Position numbers and translations under genes: made by a program. From contig NZ_CAJQYY010000026.1 of NCBI RefSeq assembly GCF_907164575.1, forward strand, positions 1 to 64,000: DNA of 64,000 nucleotides, given 5' to 3'. This document shows, piece after piece, positions 7,583-17,343 of this stretch; positions within the stretch are counted from its first letter, which is position 1, and each line of letters begins with the position of its first letter. Origin of the DNA: Paraburkholderia gardini (GTDB lineage Bacteria; Pseudomonadota; Gammaproteobacteria; Burkholderiales; Burkholderiaceae). Below the pieces are notes generated by a model. The model was not told where the DNA came from. It saw only the letters and a list, made by a program, of their open reading frames with translations, and did no database searches.

Positions 7583-9292
7583 CTAGCGCTTCGAAGCGGT
7601 CTCGCGCAGCTCGGGGAAATCTTCTTCCCAGTATTCGCCAGGCAGGCGCGCGGGTTCCGCGTCGCGCTCCAGTTCGCGCCGGCGCAGCTCGACGCGGCGG
7701 ATCTTGCCGGAGATGGTCTTCGGCAGTTCGCTGAACTGCAGCCGGCGAATCCGCTTGTAGGGTGCGAGTTTTTCGCGCGAAAACGCGAACACCGCACGCG
7801 CCAGTTCCGGCCCTGCTTCGTAACCCTGGCGCACCGTGACAAATGCTTTGGGTACCGACAGACGCAACGCATCGGCGCTCGGCACAACCGCCGCTTCGGC
7901 GATGGCCTCATGTTCGATCAGCACGCTTTCGAGTTCGAACGGGCTCAGGCGGTAGTCGGACGACTTGAACACGTCGTCCGCGCGGCCGACATAGACGTAG
8001 TAGCCGTCGTCGCGCCGCATCGCGACATCGGACGTGTGATAGAAACCGTTGCGCATCGCCTGCACGGTGGCCTTCTCGTTGTTCGCGTAGCCGGTCATCA
8101 GGCCAAGCGGACGCTGGTCCAGCGGCAGCGCGATTTCACCTTCGGTAGCCGGTTGATCGTCGGCGTCGACGAGTTCGATCCGGTAGCCTGGCAACGGTCG
8201 TCCCATCGCTCCCGCCACGACTGGCTGGCCCGGCGAATTGCCGATCTGGCAGGTGGTTTCCGTCTGGCCGAAGCCATCGCGAATGGTGACGTTCCACGCA
8301 TGACGCACGCGCTCGATGATCTCCGGATTGAGCGGCTCGCCCGCGCCGACAATCTCGCGCAGTTTGACAGGGTATGACGCGAGCGGCTCCTGCACGAGCA
8401 TGCGCCAGACAGTCGGCGGCGCGCACAGCGTCGTGACGTTAAAGCGCACGAGCGCGTTGAGGGTTTCCTTCGGCTCGAAGCGCGGCGTGTTGAAAATGAA
8501 CACGCACGCACCCGCATTCCACGGTGCGAAAAAGCAGCTCCACGCGTGCTTGGCCCAGCCAGGCGAACTGATATTCCAGTGAACGTCGCCGGGTTGCAGG
8601 CCGATCCAGTACATCGTCGACAGATGGCCCACCGGATAGCTCTGATGCGTATGCTCGACGAGCTTCGGCTTCGACGTGGTGCCGGACGTGAAGTACAGCA
8701 GCATCGGGTCGGTCGCGTGCGTAGGACCATCGGGTTCGAACGACGACGGTGCTTGAGCGGCGCGCGCGAGATCGATCCAGCCTTCACGCGGCGCGCCTGC
8801 TGAAATGCGCGTGACACCGGCATCGATCGCGTCGAACTTCGCCAGCTCGCCGCTATCGACCACGACGTACTGCGCGCCGCCGATCTGCACGCGATCGCGC
8901 ACGTCGTCCGGTGACAGCTGGGTCGTCGCGGGCAGCACGATCGCGCCGAGCTTCATTGCCGCGAGCATCACGTCCCACAGTTCGACGCGATTCGGCAGCA
9001 TCAGCAACAGGCGATCGCCGCGCCCGACGCCGATTCCGCGCAGGAAGTTCGCCATGCGCGCCGAGCGCTCCGACATCTGCGCATACGTGTAGCGCGTGGG
9101 TTCGCCCGCTGCGCCGTCGACGATCATGAGTGCCGGCTGGTCGTTATTGCGCGCGAATGTGTCGAAATAGTCGAGCGCCCAGTTGAACTCGCCGAGCGTG
9201 GGCCACGTGAACTCGCGATACGCACTGTCGTAATCCGTGCGATGGCGAAACAACAGGTCGCGCGCCGCCAGAAAGCTGTTCGCTGCAGTCAT
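7583..9292 (-). CDS. AMP-binding acyl-CoA synthetase
   Basis: It activates a carboxylic acid to its CoA thioester by way of an acyl-adenylate. The 569-residue product has the P-loop YFTSGTTSKPK near residue 200, the adenylate motif DGFGQTETT, the hinge region GRADDVFKSSDYRLSP and the catalytic lysine in KTISGKIRR (residue 530). The start at 9292 has AGGAGACA in front. It lies between acyl-CoA dehydrogenase and mmsA on the same strand, so a short or branched acyl substrate such as isobutyrate is a reasonable inference, but a medium-chain acid cannot be excluded. Confidence 0.9.
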   Translation of the reverse strand: MTAANSFLAARDLLFRHRTDYDSAYREFTWPTLGEFNWALDYFDTFARNNDQPALMIVDGAAGEPTRYTYAQMSERSARMANFLRGIGVGRGDRLLLMLPNRVELWDVMLAAMKLGAIVLPATTQLSPDDVRDRVQIGGAQYVVVDSGELAKFDAIDAGVTRISAGAPREGWIDLARAAQAPSSFEPDGPTHATDPMLLYFTSGTTSKPKLVEHTHQSYPVGHLSTMYWIGLQPGDVHWNISSPGWAKHAWSCFFAPWNAGACVFIFNTPRFEPKETLNALVRFNVTTLCAPPTVWRMLVQEPLASYPVKLREIVGAGEPLNPEIIERVRHAWNVTIRDGFGQTETTCQIGNSPGQPVVAGAMGRPLPGYRIELVDADDQPATEGEIALPLDQRPLGLMTGYANNEKATVQAMRNGFYHTSDVAMRRDDGYYVYVGRADDVFKSSDYRLSPFELESVLIEHEAIAEAAVVPSADALRLSVPKAFVTVRQGYEAGPELARAVFAFSREKLAPYKRIRRLQFSELPKTISGKIRRVELRRRELERDAEPARLPGEYWEEDFPELRETASKR

Positions 9293-9342
9293 CGTTGTCT
9301 CCTGATTGGCGCATACGCGCTCTATGTCTGATTATTTTGCGC

Positions 9343-10476
9343 TCAAACGTTCCGCGCGATCACCATTCTTTGTACCTCGCTGGTTCCTTCGTAAATCTGC
9401 GTGATGCGGGCATCGCGATAGTGGCGCTCCACCGCGTAGTCTTCCAGGTAACCGTAGCCGCCGTGAATCTGGATCGCTTTCGAACACACGTCTTCAGCGA
9501 TTTCGGAGGCGTACAGCTTCGCCTGCGATGCCTCCGACAGACACGGCAACCCTTCGCTGCGCAACCGCGCCGCGTGATGCACGAGCAGGCGCGCCGCGTT
9601 CAGGCGTGTCGTCATGTCGGCGAGCATGTTCGCGATGGTTTGATGGTCCTTCAGCGCCTTGCCAAACTGGATGCGCTCGTTCGCGTAGACACGCGCCGCG
9701 TCGAACGCCGCGCGCGCGATGCCGACTGCCTGCGCCGCGATACCGATACGTCCGCCTTCCAGGTTCGACAGCGCGATGCGCAGACCTTCGCCGGGCTGGC
9801 CGAGCAGATTTACTTCGGGCACGGCGCAGTCGTCGAACGAAATCGGGCAGGTGTCCGACGCGCGGATGCCAAGCTTCTTTTCCGGCTTGCCAACGTTGAA
9901 CCCTGGCGTGGCGGTCGGCACGATAAACGCCGAAAGACCGCGCTTGCCGCGATCGGGATCGGTGACGGCGAATACGATTGCGATATCGGCGCGCGAACCG
10001 TTCGTCACGAACTGCTTGCTGCCGTTGATGATCCACTGGCCGTCGCGCAACACGGCACGGGCGCGCAGATTGTTCGCCTCGGAACCGGCTTGCGGCTCGG
10101 TCAGACAGAACGCCCCGAGGCGTTTTCCCGTTGCCAGATCGCGCAGATACTGGTCTTTCTGCGCGTCGGTGCCGAAGTTCAGCACCGGGCCGCAGCCGAC
10201 GGAGTTATGCACGCTCATCAGCGTCGCGCACGACGCGCAGCCCGCGGCGATTTCTTCTATTGCGAGCGCATAAGCCACATAATCGCTGTAGGAGCCGCCC
10301 CATTCCGCAGGCACGATCATGCCCAGAAAACCGAGTTCGCCCATCTGCGTGACGATTTCCGGCGGCAATGCGCCGGCGCGATCCCACTCGCCCGCATGCG
10401 GTGCGAGACTATGGGTCGCGAAGTCGCGTGCTGCGTCGCGGATCATCCGTTGTTCGTCGGTGTAGAAATCGTGCAT
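9343..10476 (-). CDS. Acyl-CoA dehydrogenase (short/branched chain, isobutyryl-CoA type likely)
   Basis: This FAD enzyme introduces a 2,3 double bond into acyl-CoA and passes electrons to ETF. Of 377 residues, AFCLTEPQAGSEANNL and GSKQFVTNGSRAD mark the middle domain. QTIANMLADM and IQIHGGYGYLEDY belong to the C-terminal domain, and the catalytic glutamate is in QIYEGTSE (about residue 363), the position used by short-chain and isobutyryl-CoA dehydrogenases. ATG 10476 has GGCGGA upstream. It heads the minus-strand run towards mmsA and mmsB, which supports a role in valine degradation. The downstream enoyl-CoA hydratase and hydrolase are not in this window. Confidence 0.92.
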   Translation of the reverse strand: MHDFYTDEQRMIRDAARDFATHSLAPHAGEWDRAGALPPEIVTQMGELGFLGMIVPAEWGGSYSDYVAYALAIEEIAAGCASCATLMSVHNSVGCGPVLNFGTDAQKDQYLRDLATGKRLGAFCLTEPQAGSEANNLRARAVLRDGQWIINGSKQFVTNGSRADIAIVFAVTDPDRGKRGLSAFIVPTATPGFNVGKPEKKLGIRASDTCPISFDDCAVPEVNLLGQPGEGLRIALSNLEGGRIGIAAQAVGIARAAFDAARVYANERIQFGKALKDHQTIANMLADMTTRLNAARLLVHHAARLRSEGLPCLSEASQAKLYASEIAEDVCSKAIQIHGGYGYLEDYAVERHYRDARITQIYEGTSEVQRMVIARNV

Positions 10477-10718
10477 GGGGTCCGCCTTGCCTTGTGAGCG
10501 AATGGGGCGCATGGGTTCGCGCGTGTTACGTTCGGTCTGCGCCACACGCGGCCGTGATGCCGCGCCAGGACGGATCGGTCTGCGCTGCACCGCGTTGCTG
10601 CAGCGCAGCGTCGCGACGTACGCGCAGCGGCGCCTGATCAGAAAAGTGTAGGCAGTCCACGGCCCAGGTTCGATGCTCAGCCCGCTCAATCTCGGTGAGC
10701 GCATTTACCATAGTCAGG

Positions 10719-11750
10719 ATGAAAAGCGAAAAAGGCACCATTTCCGTCAGTCTCGTCGAGGAAACGCTCGCCCTCGCCCGTGCGCGCGGGCTCGACGTGC
10801 GGCCTGTCATCGAAGCCGCCGGCATCGCGCCACAGGTGCTGGCTTCACCGAAAAGCCGCGTGACGTCGGCGCAATATGGCGCGCTGTGGGCCGGTATCGC
10901 CCGTGCGCTCGACGACGAATTCTTCGGCCAGGACTCGCATCCGATGAAAAGCGGCAGTTTCGTCGCGATGACGCATGCGGCGCTCACCGCACGCACCGGC
11001 GCACACGCGCTTGCGCGCGCTGTCGGTTTCATGCGGCTCGTGCTGGATGACCTGCATGTGCGGATCGTGAAGGACGCGACGCGCGTCAGGCTCGAATTCA
11101 CGCATCGCGAAGGCACACCTGCTCCGACCATGTTCGCCTGTGCGACGTATTTCATCCTGGTCTACGGCCTCGTGTGCTGGCTGGTCGGGCGACGCATTCC
11201 ACTGCTTCAGGCGCATTTTCGCTGCGCGGAACCGCCGGCTGCGCACGAGTACCGGCTGATGTTCTGCGACGACATGGCGTTCGACCAGGACGCATCGTTC
11301 GTCGATCTCGCGCCGGCGTTCCTCGATCTGCCGGTCGTGCAGACCGCGAAATCGGCAAGAACCTTTCTGCGCGATGCGCCCGGCAATTTCGTCGTCAAGT
11401 ACCGCAATGCCGGCTCGCTGGCGGTGCGCGTGCGCAAGCTGCTGCGCGCGCTGCCGATGTCCGCGTGGCCCGGCTCCGATGAAATGGCACTGCGCCTGCA
11501 TGTCGCCGAAGCGACGATGCGCCGCCATCTGAAGCTGGAAGGCTATACGTATCAGTCGATCAAGGACGATCTGCGGCGCGACATCGCCATCGGCGAGTTG
11601 CAGGACACCGACCACGCGATCGCCGACATCGCGGCGAGCGTCGGTTTTGCCGAACCCAGCGCGTTTTACCGCGCGTTTCGCAAATGGACGGGCATGCGTC
11701 CGACCGATTACCGCGTCACGTCGCTCACGCAGCCAGCGGAAGCGGACTAA
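10719..11750 (+). CDS. AraC-family transcriptional regulator (OruR/QoR type)
   Basis: The 343-residue protein has an N-terminal ligand-sensing domain of the arabinose-binding-like type (about 25-210) and a C-terminal double HTH (about 245-335). Recognisable parts are VAEATMRRHLKLEGYTYQSI and IADIAASVGFAEPSAFYRAF followed by KWTGMRPTDYR. It is transcribed away from the acyl-CoA dehydrogenase gene, so it is the obvious candidate regulator of the branched-chain catabolic run at 5-10.5 kb. ATG 10719 (MKSEKGTISVSLVEE) is preferred over the GTG at 10695; neither has a strong ribosome site. Confidence 0.88.
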   Translation: MKSEKGTISVSLVEETLALARARGLDVRPVIEAAGIAPQVLASPKSRVTSAQYGALWAGIARALDDEFFGQDSHPMKSGSFVAMTHAALTARTGAHALARAVGFMRLVLDDLHVRIVKDATRVRLEFTHREGTPAPTMFACATYFILVYGLVCWLVGRRIPLLQAHFRCAEPPAAHEYRLMFCDDMAFDQDASFVDLAPAFLDLPVVQTAKSARTFLRDAPGNFVVKYRNAGSLAVRVRKLLRALPMSAWPGSDEMALRLHVAEATMRRHLKLEGYTYQSIKDDLRRDIAIGELQDTDHAIADIAASVGFAEPSAFYRAFRKWTGMRPTDYRVTSLTQPAEAD

Positions 11751-11815
11751 GCTATAGCTATCAGGCCAGTCCTTTCCGTCCGGCGCTTGCCGACAAGGTG
11801 TGCCGGCTGTCCGCG

Positions 11816-13348
11816 ATGAGAACGTACTCGTTTCTCCTGCTCCGGCAGTCTGGTCCGCACCGTCATGTACCCCGTGACGGCCTTGCGGCCCAGTGTTTGA
11901 GCGTTCTGCGCGGCGCAGCCGTGTCGGGACTGCTGATGGCGTTGGCGGCCCTTCTGCCACATTCCCCTTTATTCGCGGCGCCGGCCTCAAAAAGCGTCGT
12001 CGTGATTCCGGTCAACGGCGCAATCGGCCCGGCAAGCGCGGATTTCATCGTTCGCGGCCTCGCGCGGGCAGCCCACGATCACGCGCAACTGGCCGTCATC
12101 CAGCTCGATACGCCCGGCGGCCTGGATACCTCGATGCGGCAGATCATCAAGGCGATCCTGGCTTCCCCCGTGCCTGTCGCTGCGTTTATCGCGCCAGGCG
12201 GAGCACGGGCCGCGAGCGCCGGCACCTATATCGTGTACGCGAGCCATATCGCGGCGATGGCGCCCGGCACCAATCTCGGCGCGGCAACGCCGGTGCAACT
12301 CGGGCTCGGCAGCGCTGCGCCGCAGCAACCAGGCGCGTTGCCTGCAGCGGGCGGCGGGAAAGCCGCTTCGTCACCGGGCGCGGCGTCCGAACCGGGCGCG
12401 CTCGATACGCAGTCGACCGAAATCCGCAAGCAGGTACACGATGCGGCTGCCTATATCCGCGGACTCGCGCAACTGCGCGGACGCAACCAGGTCTGGGCCG
12501 AACGTGCCGTGCGCGAAGCCGTCAGCCTGTCGGCGCGCGAGGCGCTCGACCAGCATGTGGTCGACCTGATCGCACGCGATGTCCCCGACCTGCTGCATCA
12601 GCTCGACGGGCGCACGGTCAACACCATCGCGGGAGACCAGCATCTCGCGACGAATGGAGCGCCTGTCGTCACGCTCGAGCCCGACTGGCGCAGCCGCTTT
12701 CTTGCGGTCATCGCCGATCCGAACGTCGCGCTGATCCTGATGATGATCGGCGTATACGGGCTTTTCTTCGAATTCGCCAATCCGGGTTTCGTGCTGCCGG
12801 GCGTCGCGGGCGCGATCAGCCTGCTCGTCGGGCTGTTCGCGCTGCAACTGCTGCCGGTGAACTTCGTCGGGCTCGGGTTGATCTTTCTCGGCATCGCGTT
12901 CCTGATCGCCGAGGTTTACCTGCCGACCTTCGGCACGCTCGGCTTTGGCGGGATCATCGCGTTCGTGATCGGCGCGTTGATGCTGATCGACACCGACGTG
13001 CCCGGCTACGGTGTGCCGGTTCCGCTCATCGTCTCGCTCACGGTTTTCAGTGCGCTCTTTATCTTCACGGTGTCGAGCGTGGCGATGCGCGCGCGGCGGC
13101 GGCCGGTCGTCACGGGTAGCGAAGCGATGCTGGGCAGCGTCGGCATCGTGCTGGACGACAGTGTCGTGTCGCCGGATGGTTCGGCGACGAACCAGGCCTG
13201 GGCGCGCGTGCATGGCGAGCGCTGGCGCGTAACAAGCGCAGAGCCGCTTGCCACAGGATGCGAAGTGCGTGTCACCGGGCGGCGCGGCCTGTTGCTGACG
13301 GTTGTGCCGCTCGCGCGCCATCCATCACCACAGGGAGAACACTCATGA
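11816..13348 (+). CDS. NfeD family membrane serine protease (ClpP class)
   Basis: The long NfeD form has 510 residues: a signal or anchor segment (about 32-55), a ClpP-like protease domain with the nucleophile in RAASAGTYI (Ser134) and a likely catalytic lysine in TEIRKQVHDAA (Lys205). Then come four to five membrane helices (about 290-430) and a C-terminal OB-fold domain ending GRRGLLLTVVPL. A low-complexity Ala/Gly/Pro insert (about 165-197) interrupts the protease domain. Archaeal relatives cleave the C-terminus of a neighbouring stomatin, and here the slipin gene overlaps its stop codon, so the two very likely form a membrane quality-control pair. Confidence 0.9.
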   Translation: MRTYSFLLLRQSGPHRHVPRDGLAAQCLSVLRGAAVSGLLMALAALLPHSPLFAAPASKSVVVIPVNGAIGPASADFIVRGLARAAHDHAQLAVIQLDTPGGLDTSMRQIIKAILASPVPVAAFIAPGGARAASAGTYIVYASHIAAMAPGTNLGAATPVQLGLGSAAPQQPGALPAAGGGKAASSPGAASEPGALDTQSTEIRKQVHDAAAYIRGLAQLRGRNQVWAERAVREAVSLSAREALDQHVVDLIARDVPDLLHQLDGRTVNTIAGDQHLATNGAPVVTLEPDWRSRFLAVIADPNVALILMMIGVYGLFFEFANPGFVLPGVAGAISLLVGLFALQLLPVNFVGLGLIFLGIAFLIAEVYLPTFGTLGFGGIIAFVIGALMLIDTDVPGYGVPVPLIVSLTVFSALFIFTVSSVAMRARRRPVVTGSEAMLGSVGIVLDDSVVSPDGSATNQAWARVHGERWRVTSAEPLATGCEVRVTGRRGLLLTVVPLARHPSPQGEHS

Positions 13349-14118
13349 TCGGTTTCACGTTCGGCTTTAGCAGCATCCTGCTTCTGGTGATCATCGTGCT
13401 GATCGCGTCATCGGTGCGCATTTTTCGCGAGTACGAACGCGGCGTGGTGTTCATGCTCGGACGCTTCTGGAAGGTCAAGGGACCGGGACTCGTACTGATC
13501 ATTCCAGTCGTGCAGCAGGTGGTGCGCATGGATCTGCGCACGATCGTGTTCGATGTGCCGCCGCAGGACGTCATCACGCGCGACAACGTCTCCGTCAAGG
13601 TGAACGCGGTGATCTATTTTCGCGTCGTCGATCCGGAGCGGGCCGTGATCCAGGTGGCGCGCTATTTCGAGGCCACCAGCCAGCTTTCGCAGACGACGCT
13701 GCGCTCCGTGCTCGGCAAGCACGAACTCGACGATCTGCTTGCCGAACGCGAACAGCTCAATGCCGACATCCAGAAGGTGCTTGACGCGCAGACCGACGCG
13801 TGGGGCATCAAGGTCTCGAACGTCGAGATCAAGCATGTGGATATCAACGAAACGATGATCCGCGCGATCGCGCGTCAGGCGGAAGCCGAGCGCGAACGAC
13901 GCGCCAAGGTGATTCACGCGCAGGGGGAACTGCAGGCTGCCGCGCATCTGCTGGAGGCGGCGCAGATACTCGCGCGCCAGCCGCAGGCCATGCAGCTGCG
14001 TTATCTGCAGACGCTCACCACCATCGCCGCAGACAAGAACTCGACCATCGTTTTCCCGCTGCCCATCGACCTGCTGACGGCCGTGGTCGACCGGATGGGA
14101 AAAGCGTCGAATGCCTGA
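13345..14118 (+). CDS. Slipin (stomatin/SPFH family membrane protein)
   Basis: A single N-terminal membrane helix (about 8-28) is followed by the SPFH domain, with EYERGVVFMLGRF, PGLVLIIPVVQQVVRMDLRT and VSVKVNAVIYFRVVDPE. A coiled-coil region follows (RQAEAERERRAKVIHAQGEL). The 257-residue length matches bacterial slipins. The ATG overlaps the nfeD TGA by four bases (ATGA) and AGGGAG precedes it, so translation is coupled. It is expected to form oligomeric membrane scaffolds and to be the partner or substrate of the upstream protease. Confidence 0.92.
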   Translation: MIGFTFGFSSILLLVIIVLIASSVRIFREYERGVVFMLGRFWKVKGPGLVLIIPVVQQVVRMDLRTIVFDVPPQDVITRDNVSVKVNAVIYFRVVDPERAVIQVARYFEATSQLSQTTLRSVLGKHELDDLLAEREQLNADIQKVLDAQTDAWGIKVSNVEIKHVDINETMIRAIARQAEAERERRAKVIHAQGELQAAAHLLEAAQILARQPQAMQLRYLQTLTTIAADKNSTIVFPLPIDLLTAVVDRMGKASNA

Positions 14119-14256
14119 CATGCAAAGTTTTTGAAGGCATGAGCGACGTGCATTCATGGCATTGCGCGCAACAATGCATTGCCAGATGACGTCTTCCTGT
14201 TCGCAGGTCGCACATCTAGAATGTCAGGGTTATCCCTTATAAAAGCCACCGCTACC

Positions 14257-14511
14257 ATGAACATCATTTCCCGTATCGCTGCCGGCGCACTGCTCGGCAC
14301 GCTGCTCGTGCCTGCTGTATTCGCCCAGACCGCGACGCAGACATACGATCCTTCCGCACCGAAGACCCGCGCCGAGGTGAAAGCCGATCTCGTGGCGTGG
14401 CGTGCGGCCGGTTACGATCCGTTCGACTGGATCAACTACCCGACGAACGCGCAGCAGGCGGGCCAGATTGTCGCGGCGCGACGCGCCCAGTCAGCAGCCA
14501 CCCCGCAATAA
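14257..14511 (+). CDS. DUF4148-like small secreted protein
   Basis: The 84-residue product has a signal peptide (IISRIAAGALLGTLLVPAVFA, cleavage expected after AVFA near residue 23) and then KTRAEVKADLVAWRAAGYDP, the core of the DUF4148 family that is abundant in Burkholderia. Function is unknown for the family. It is a stand-alone gene downstream of slipin, with its own 139-base upstream gap. Confidence 0.8.
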   Translation: MNIISRIAAGALLGTLLVPAVFAQTATQTYDPSAPKTRAEVKADLVAWRAAGYDPFDWINYPTNAQQAGQIVAARRAQSAATPQ

Positions 14512-14605
14512 CCGGGTAACAGGTAACAGGCCACACCCTGTCGCATCGGTCGCGCTATCCTGAGTCGGGTATCCTCACGCTCCTTCGACTCCGGAAGCCG
14601 ACACG

Positions 14606-15142
14606 ATGCAAATCTGGGTAGACGCGGACGCCTGTCCGGTCGTCATCAAGGACATGCTGTTTCGCGCCGCGCGGCGCGTCAGCGTGACCGTCACGCTGGT
14701 CGCGAACCAGTTCCTGCGTGTTCCTCCTTCCCCCCTGATCCGCACGATCCAGGTGCCGGCCGGCTTCGATGCCGCCGACGACCTGATCGCTGAACGCGTG
14801 GTGGCGGGCGACCTCGTGATCACCGCCGACATCCCGCTTGCCGCCGCCGTGCTGCGGAAAAACGCGCATGCGCTCGATCCGCGCGGCAACTGGTACAGCC
14901 CCGGCACGATCGAAGAACGCCTGCGCATGCGCGCGATGCTCGACCAGCTGCGCGGCAGCGGCGTCGACACGGGCGGCCCGTCCGCCTTCAGCGCGCGCGA
15001 TACAAAAACCTTCGCGGGAGAACTCGACCGATGGCTGGCGCGCCATGCGCCGCGCCCCGTTCCGCCTTCTGCCGCGCCTGGCTCCCCGTCTGCCGGTACG
15101 TCCACGCCCGACGGCGATCCGCAAGATCCGCACGAAGACTGA
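14606..15142 (+). CDS. YaiI/YqxD family protein (UPF0178, DUF188)
   Basis: The 178 residues begin QIWVDADACPVVIKDML, the metal-binding NYN/PIN-like signature of the family. VIADIP-like residues (LVITADIPLAAAVL) and LDPRGNWYSPGTI follow. The fold suggests a nuclease, but no biochemical role is established. The last 35 residues are Pro/Ser-rich and probably disordered. The start ATG follows GGAAGCCGACACG. Confidence 0.88.
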   Translation: MQIWVDADACPVVIKDMLFRAARRVSVTVTLVANQFLRVPPSPLIRTIQVPAGFDAADDLIAERVVAGDLVITADIPLAAAVLRKNAHALDPRGNWYSPGTIEERLRMRAMLDQLRGSGVDTGGPSAFSARDTKTFAGELDRWLARHAPRPVPPSAAPGSPSAGTSTPDGDPQDPHED

Positions 15143-15334
15143 AGCGCGTCAACCGGTGTTGCACCGCCTCCACGAAGCACGCGACGAACTGCTACTTCAC
15201 AATCAATCGTGTTTACAATCCGCCCGTAGCATGCGGTTATGGCTGGTCTGCGTCCGGTTTCGTCTGCCTTGCGCCCGGAACGAAGCCTCCGCTCATCACA
15301 AGAAAACCATCAGGACACAACGAGAGACGCACTC

Positions 15335-16636
15335 ATGGACTCCGTAAAACGCTATTTCGGCTTCGACGAAGCCGGCACCAATCTGCGCACGGAAGTGCTT
15401 GCAGGCGTGACCACGTTCCTGACGATGGCCTACATCATCTTCGTGAATCCAGCGATTCTCGGCGATGCAGGCATGCCGAAAGAATCCGTGTTCGTCGCCA
15501 CCTGTCTCGTGTCCGCGCTCGCCACGCTCATCATGGGGCTGTACGCGAACTACCCGATCGCCTGCGCGCCGGGCATGGGGCTCAACGCCTATTTCGCGTA
15601 CACGGTCGTGAAAGGCATGGGATTCACGTGGCAGGCCGCACTGGGGGCCGTGTTCATTTCCGGATGCCTGTTCCTGATCGTGACGCTGTTCCGGGTGCGC
15701 GAAGTCATCGTGAACGGTATTCCACATTCGATCCGTATTGCCATCACGGGCGGCATCGGCCTCTTTCTCGCGATCATCTCGCTCAAGTCGGCGGGTATCG
15801 TGGTGGGCGATCCGGCGACGCTTGTCACGCTCGGCAACCTGCACAGCGCGCATGTGGTTCTCGCGATCGTCGGCTTTTTCACGATCGCGACGCTCGACTT
15901 CCTGCGCGTGCGCGGCGCGATCCTGATCGGCATCGTCGGCGTGACCGTGCTCAGCTTTTTCTTCGGCGGCAATCATTTCAACGGCATTGTGTCCGCACCG
16001 CCTTCGATCGACGCGACGCTCTTTCACCTCGATATCCGCGCTGCGCTGTCAGGCGGCGTGCTCAACGTGATTCTCGTGTTCTTCCTCGTCGAACTGTTCG
16101 ACGCGACCGGCACCCTGATGGGCGTCGCGAACCGCGCCGGCCTGCTCGTCGAAGGCAAGATGCATCGCCTGAACCGGGCGCTACTCGCCGACAGTACCGC
16201 GATTCTGGCGGGCTCCATGCTCGGGACGTCGTCGACGACGGCGTATATCGAAAGTGCGTCTGGCGTGCAGGCCGGTGGCCGCACGGGCGTGACGGCAATT
16301 ACCGTCGGCGTGCTGTTCCTCGCCGCGCTGTTTTTCGCGCCGCTCGCGGGCGTCGTGCCGGGATACGCGACCGCGCCGGCGCTGCTCTACGTGTCGTGCC
16401 TGATGCTGCGCGAAATGGCCGACCTGCCGTGGGACGATGCCACGGAAGTCGTGCCGGCCGCCCTCACCACACTGCTGATGCCGTTCACGTATTCGATCGC
16501 AAATGGTGTTGCGTTCGGTTTTATCTCGTACGCCGGGCTGAAACTGCTGACGGGTCAGGTACGTCAGGTAAAACCTGTTGTATGGATCATCGCGGCCGTT
16601 TTTCTGTTCCGCTATTTCTATCTGGGCTCCGAATAG
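15335..16636 (+). CDS. NCS2-family purine permease (adenine/guanine/hypoxanthine type)
   Basis: The 433-residue inner-membrane proton symporter is of the AzgA/GhxP branch. It starts with YFGFDEAGTNLRTEVLAGVT and TFLTMAYIIFVNP, then CAPGMGLNAYFAYTVV, the substrate-site region. VELFDATGTLMGVANRAGLL and GTSSTTAYIESASGV, conserved around the second half of the site, follow. Fourteen hydrophobic segments are apparent. ATG 15335 follows a CGAGAGACG site. I saw no purine-riboswitch-like structure in the 190 bases upstream. Exact base preference cannot be read. Confidence 0.92.
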   Translation: MDSVKRYFGFDEAGTNLRTEVLAGVTTFLTMAYIIFVNPAILGDAGMPKESVFVATCLVSALATLIMGLYANYPIACAPGMGLNAYFAYTVVKGMGFTWQAALGAVFISGCLFLIVTLFRVREVIVNGIPHSIRIAITGGIGLFLAIISLKSAGIVVGDPATLVTLGNLHSAHVVLAIVGFFTIATLDFLRVRGAILIGIVGVTVLSFFFGGNHFNGIVSAPPSIDATLFHLDIRAALSGGVLNVILVFFLVELFDATGTLMGVANRAGLLVEGKMHRLNRALLADSTAILAGSMLGTSSTTAYIESASGVQAGGRTGVTAITVGVLFLAALFFAPLAGVVPGYATAPALLYVSCLMLREMADLPWDDATEVVPAALTTLLMPFTYSIANGVAFGFISYAGLKLLTGQVRQVKPVVWIIAAVFLFRYFYLGSE

Positions 16637-16669
16637 GCGCTCCTGACAAACCACAAAGGATGCCGCCGC

Positions 16670-17200
16670 GTGCAAAACTCCACCTCACAGGACCGCTATT
16701 CGAAGCCCGCCGTGTTCTTTCACTGGGCAGTCTTCCTGCTCGTCGCGCTCGCATATCTGGCCATCGAGATTCGCGGCCCGAAGGGCAGCGATAGCCGCAT
16801 CTTCTGGAACGGGGTGCATTACTGGGCCGGCACGCTCGTGCTCACGTTCGCGGTTTTCCGGCTGGTGTGGCGCTTGTGGCGCGGCGCGCCCAATGAGATC
16901 GAAGTCAATCCCGTGCTGACCTTTCTCGCCCGGCTCGCTCACGTCGCGCTGTATCTGTTTATTTTTGTGCAGCCGCTGCTTGGCATTCTGACGCTCAATA
17001 CCGGCGGCCATCCGCTGACGCTAGCCGGATTGAACGTCGAAATCACGCTGGTGGGAACCGACACGATTGCGCGACACGCGATAAAAAGCGCGCATGAGTG
17101 GATTGGCAATGCGTTTTACTTCGTGATCGGACTGCATGCGCTGGGCGCGCTCATGCATCACGTCGTCTTCAGGGACCGCACGCTGCGACGCATGCTTTGA
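16670..17200 (+). CDS. Cytochrome b561 (CybB family)
   Basis: This 176-residue, four-helix membrane haem b protein is expected to oxidise quinol or pass electrons to superoxide or periplasmic acceptors. Histidine ligands are visible in helix 1 (FFHWAVF), helix 2 (GVHYWAG) and helix 4 (GLHALGALMHH), plus SAHEWIGN before helix 4. GTG 16670 is used because AAAGGA lies just upstream. It starts 33 bases after the purine permease stop, so co-transcription is possible without an obvious functional link. Confidence 0.9.
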   Translation: MQNSTSQDRYSKPAVFFHWAVFLLVALAYLAIEIRGPKGSDSRIFWNGVHYWAGTLVLTFAVFRLVWRLWRGAPNEIEVNPVLTFLARLAHVALYLFIFVQPLLGILTLNTGGHPLTLAGLNVEITLVGTDTIARHAIKSAHEWIGNAFYFVIGLHALGALMHHVVFRDRTLRRML

Positions 17201-17343
17201 GCGCATCACGGACGTAGCCCGTCGACGCAGCGTGGCAGTATCCGCCTCGACCGGGGTGAACTTCGGGCAAACTTCGACGCCGCCCTATCCGATGGCGGCG
17301 GTCACGCTGATCCGCTCGCGCGTCACGCGCCCGATACCCCAAC

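Noticed and set aside
5950..7911. Extension of mmsA to a start at 7911
   Set aside because: The extra 142 residues are antisense to the acyl-CoA synthetase end and Arg/Cys-rich; AGGAG marks the real start at 7485.
9343..10704. Acyl-CoA dehydrogenase start at 10704
   Set aside because: The first 76 residues lack family similarity and overlap the divergent AraC promoter; the conserved start MHDFYTDEQ is at 10476.
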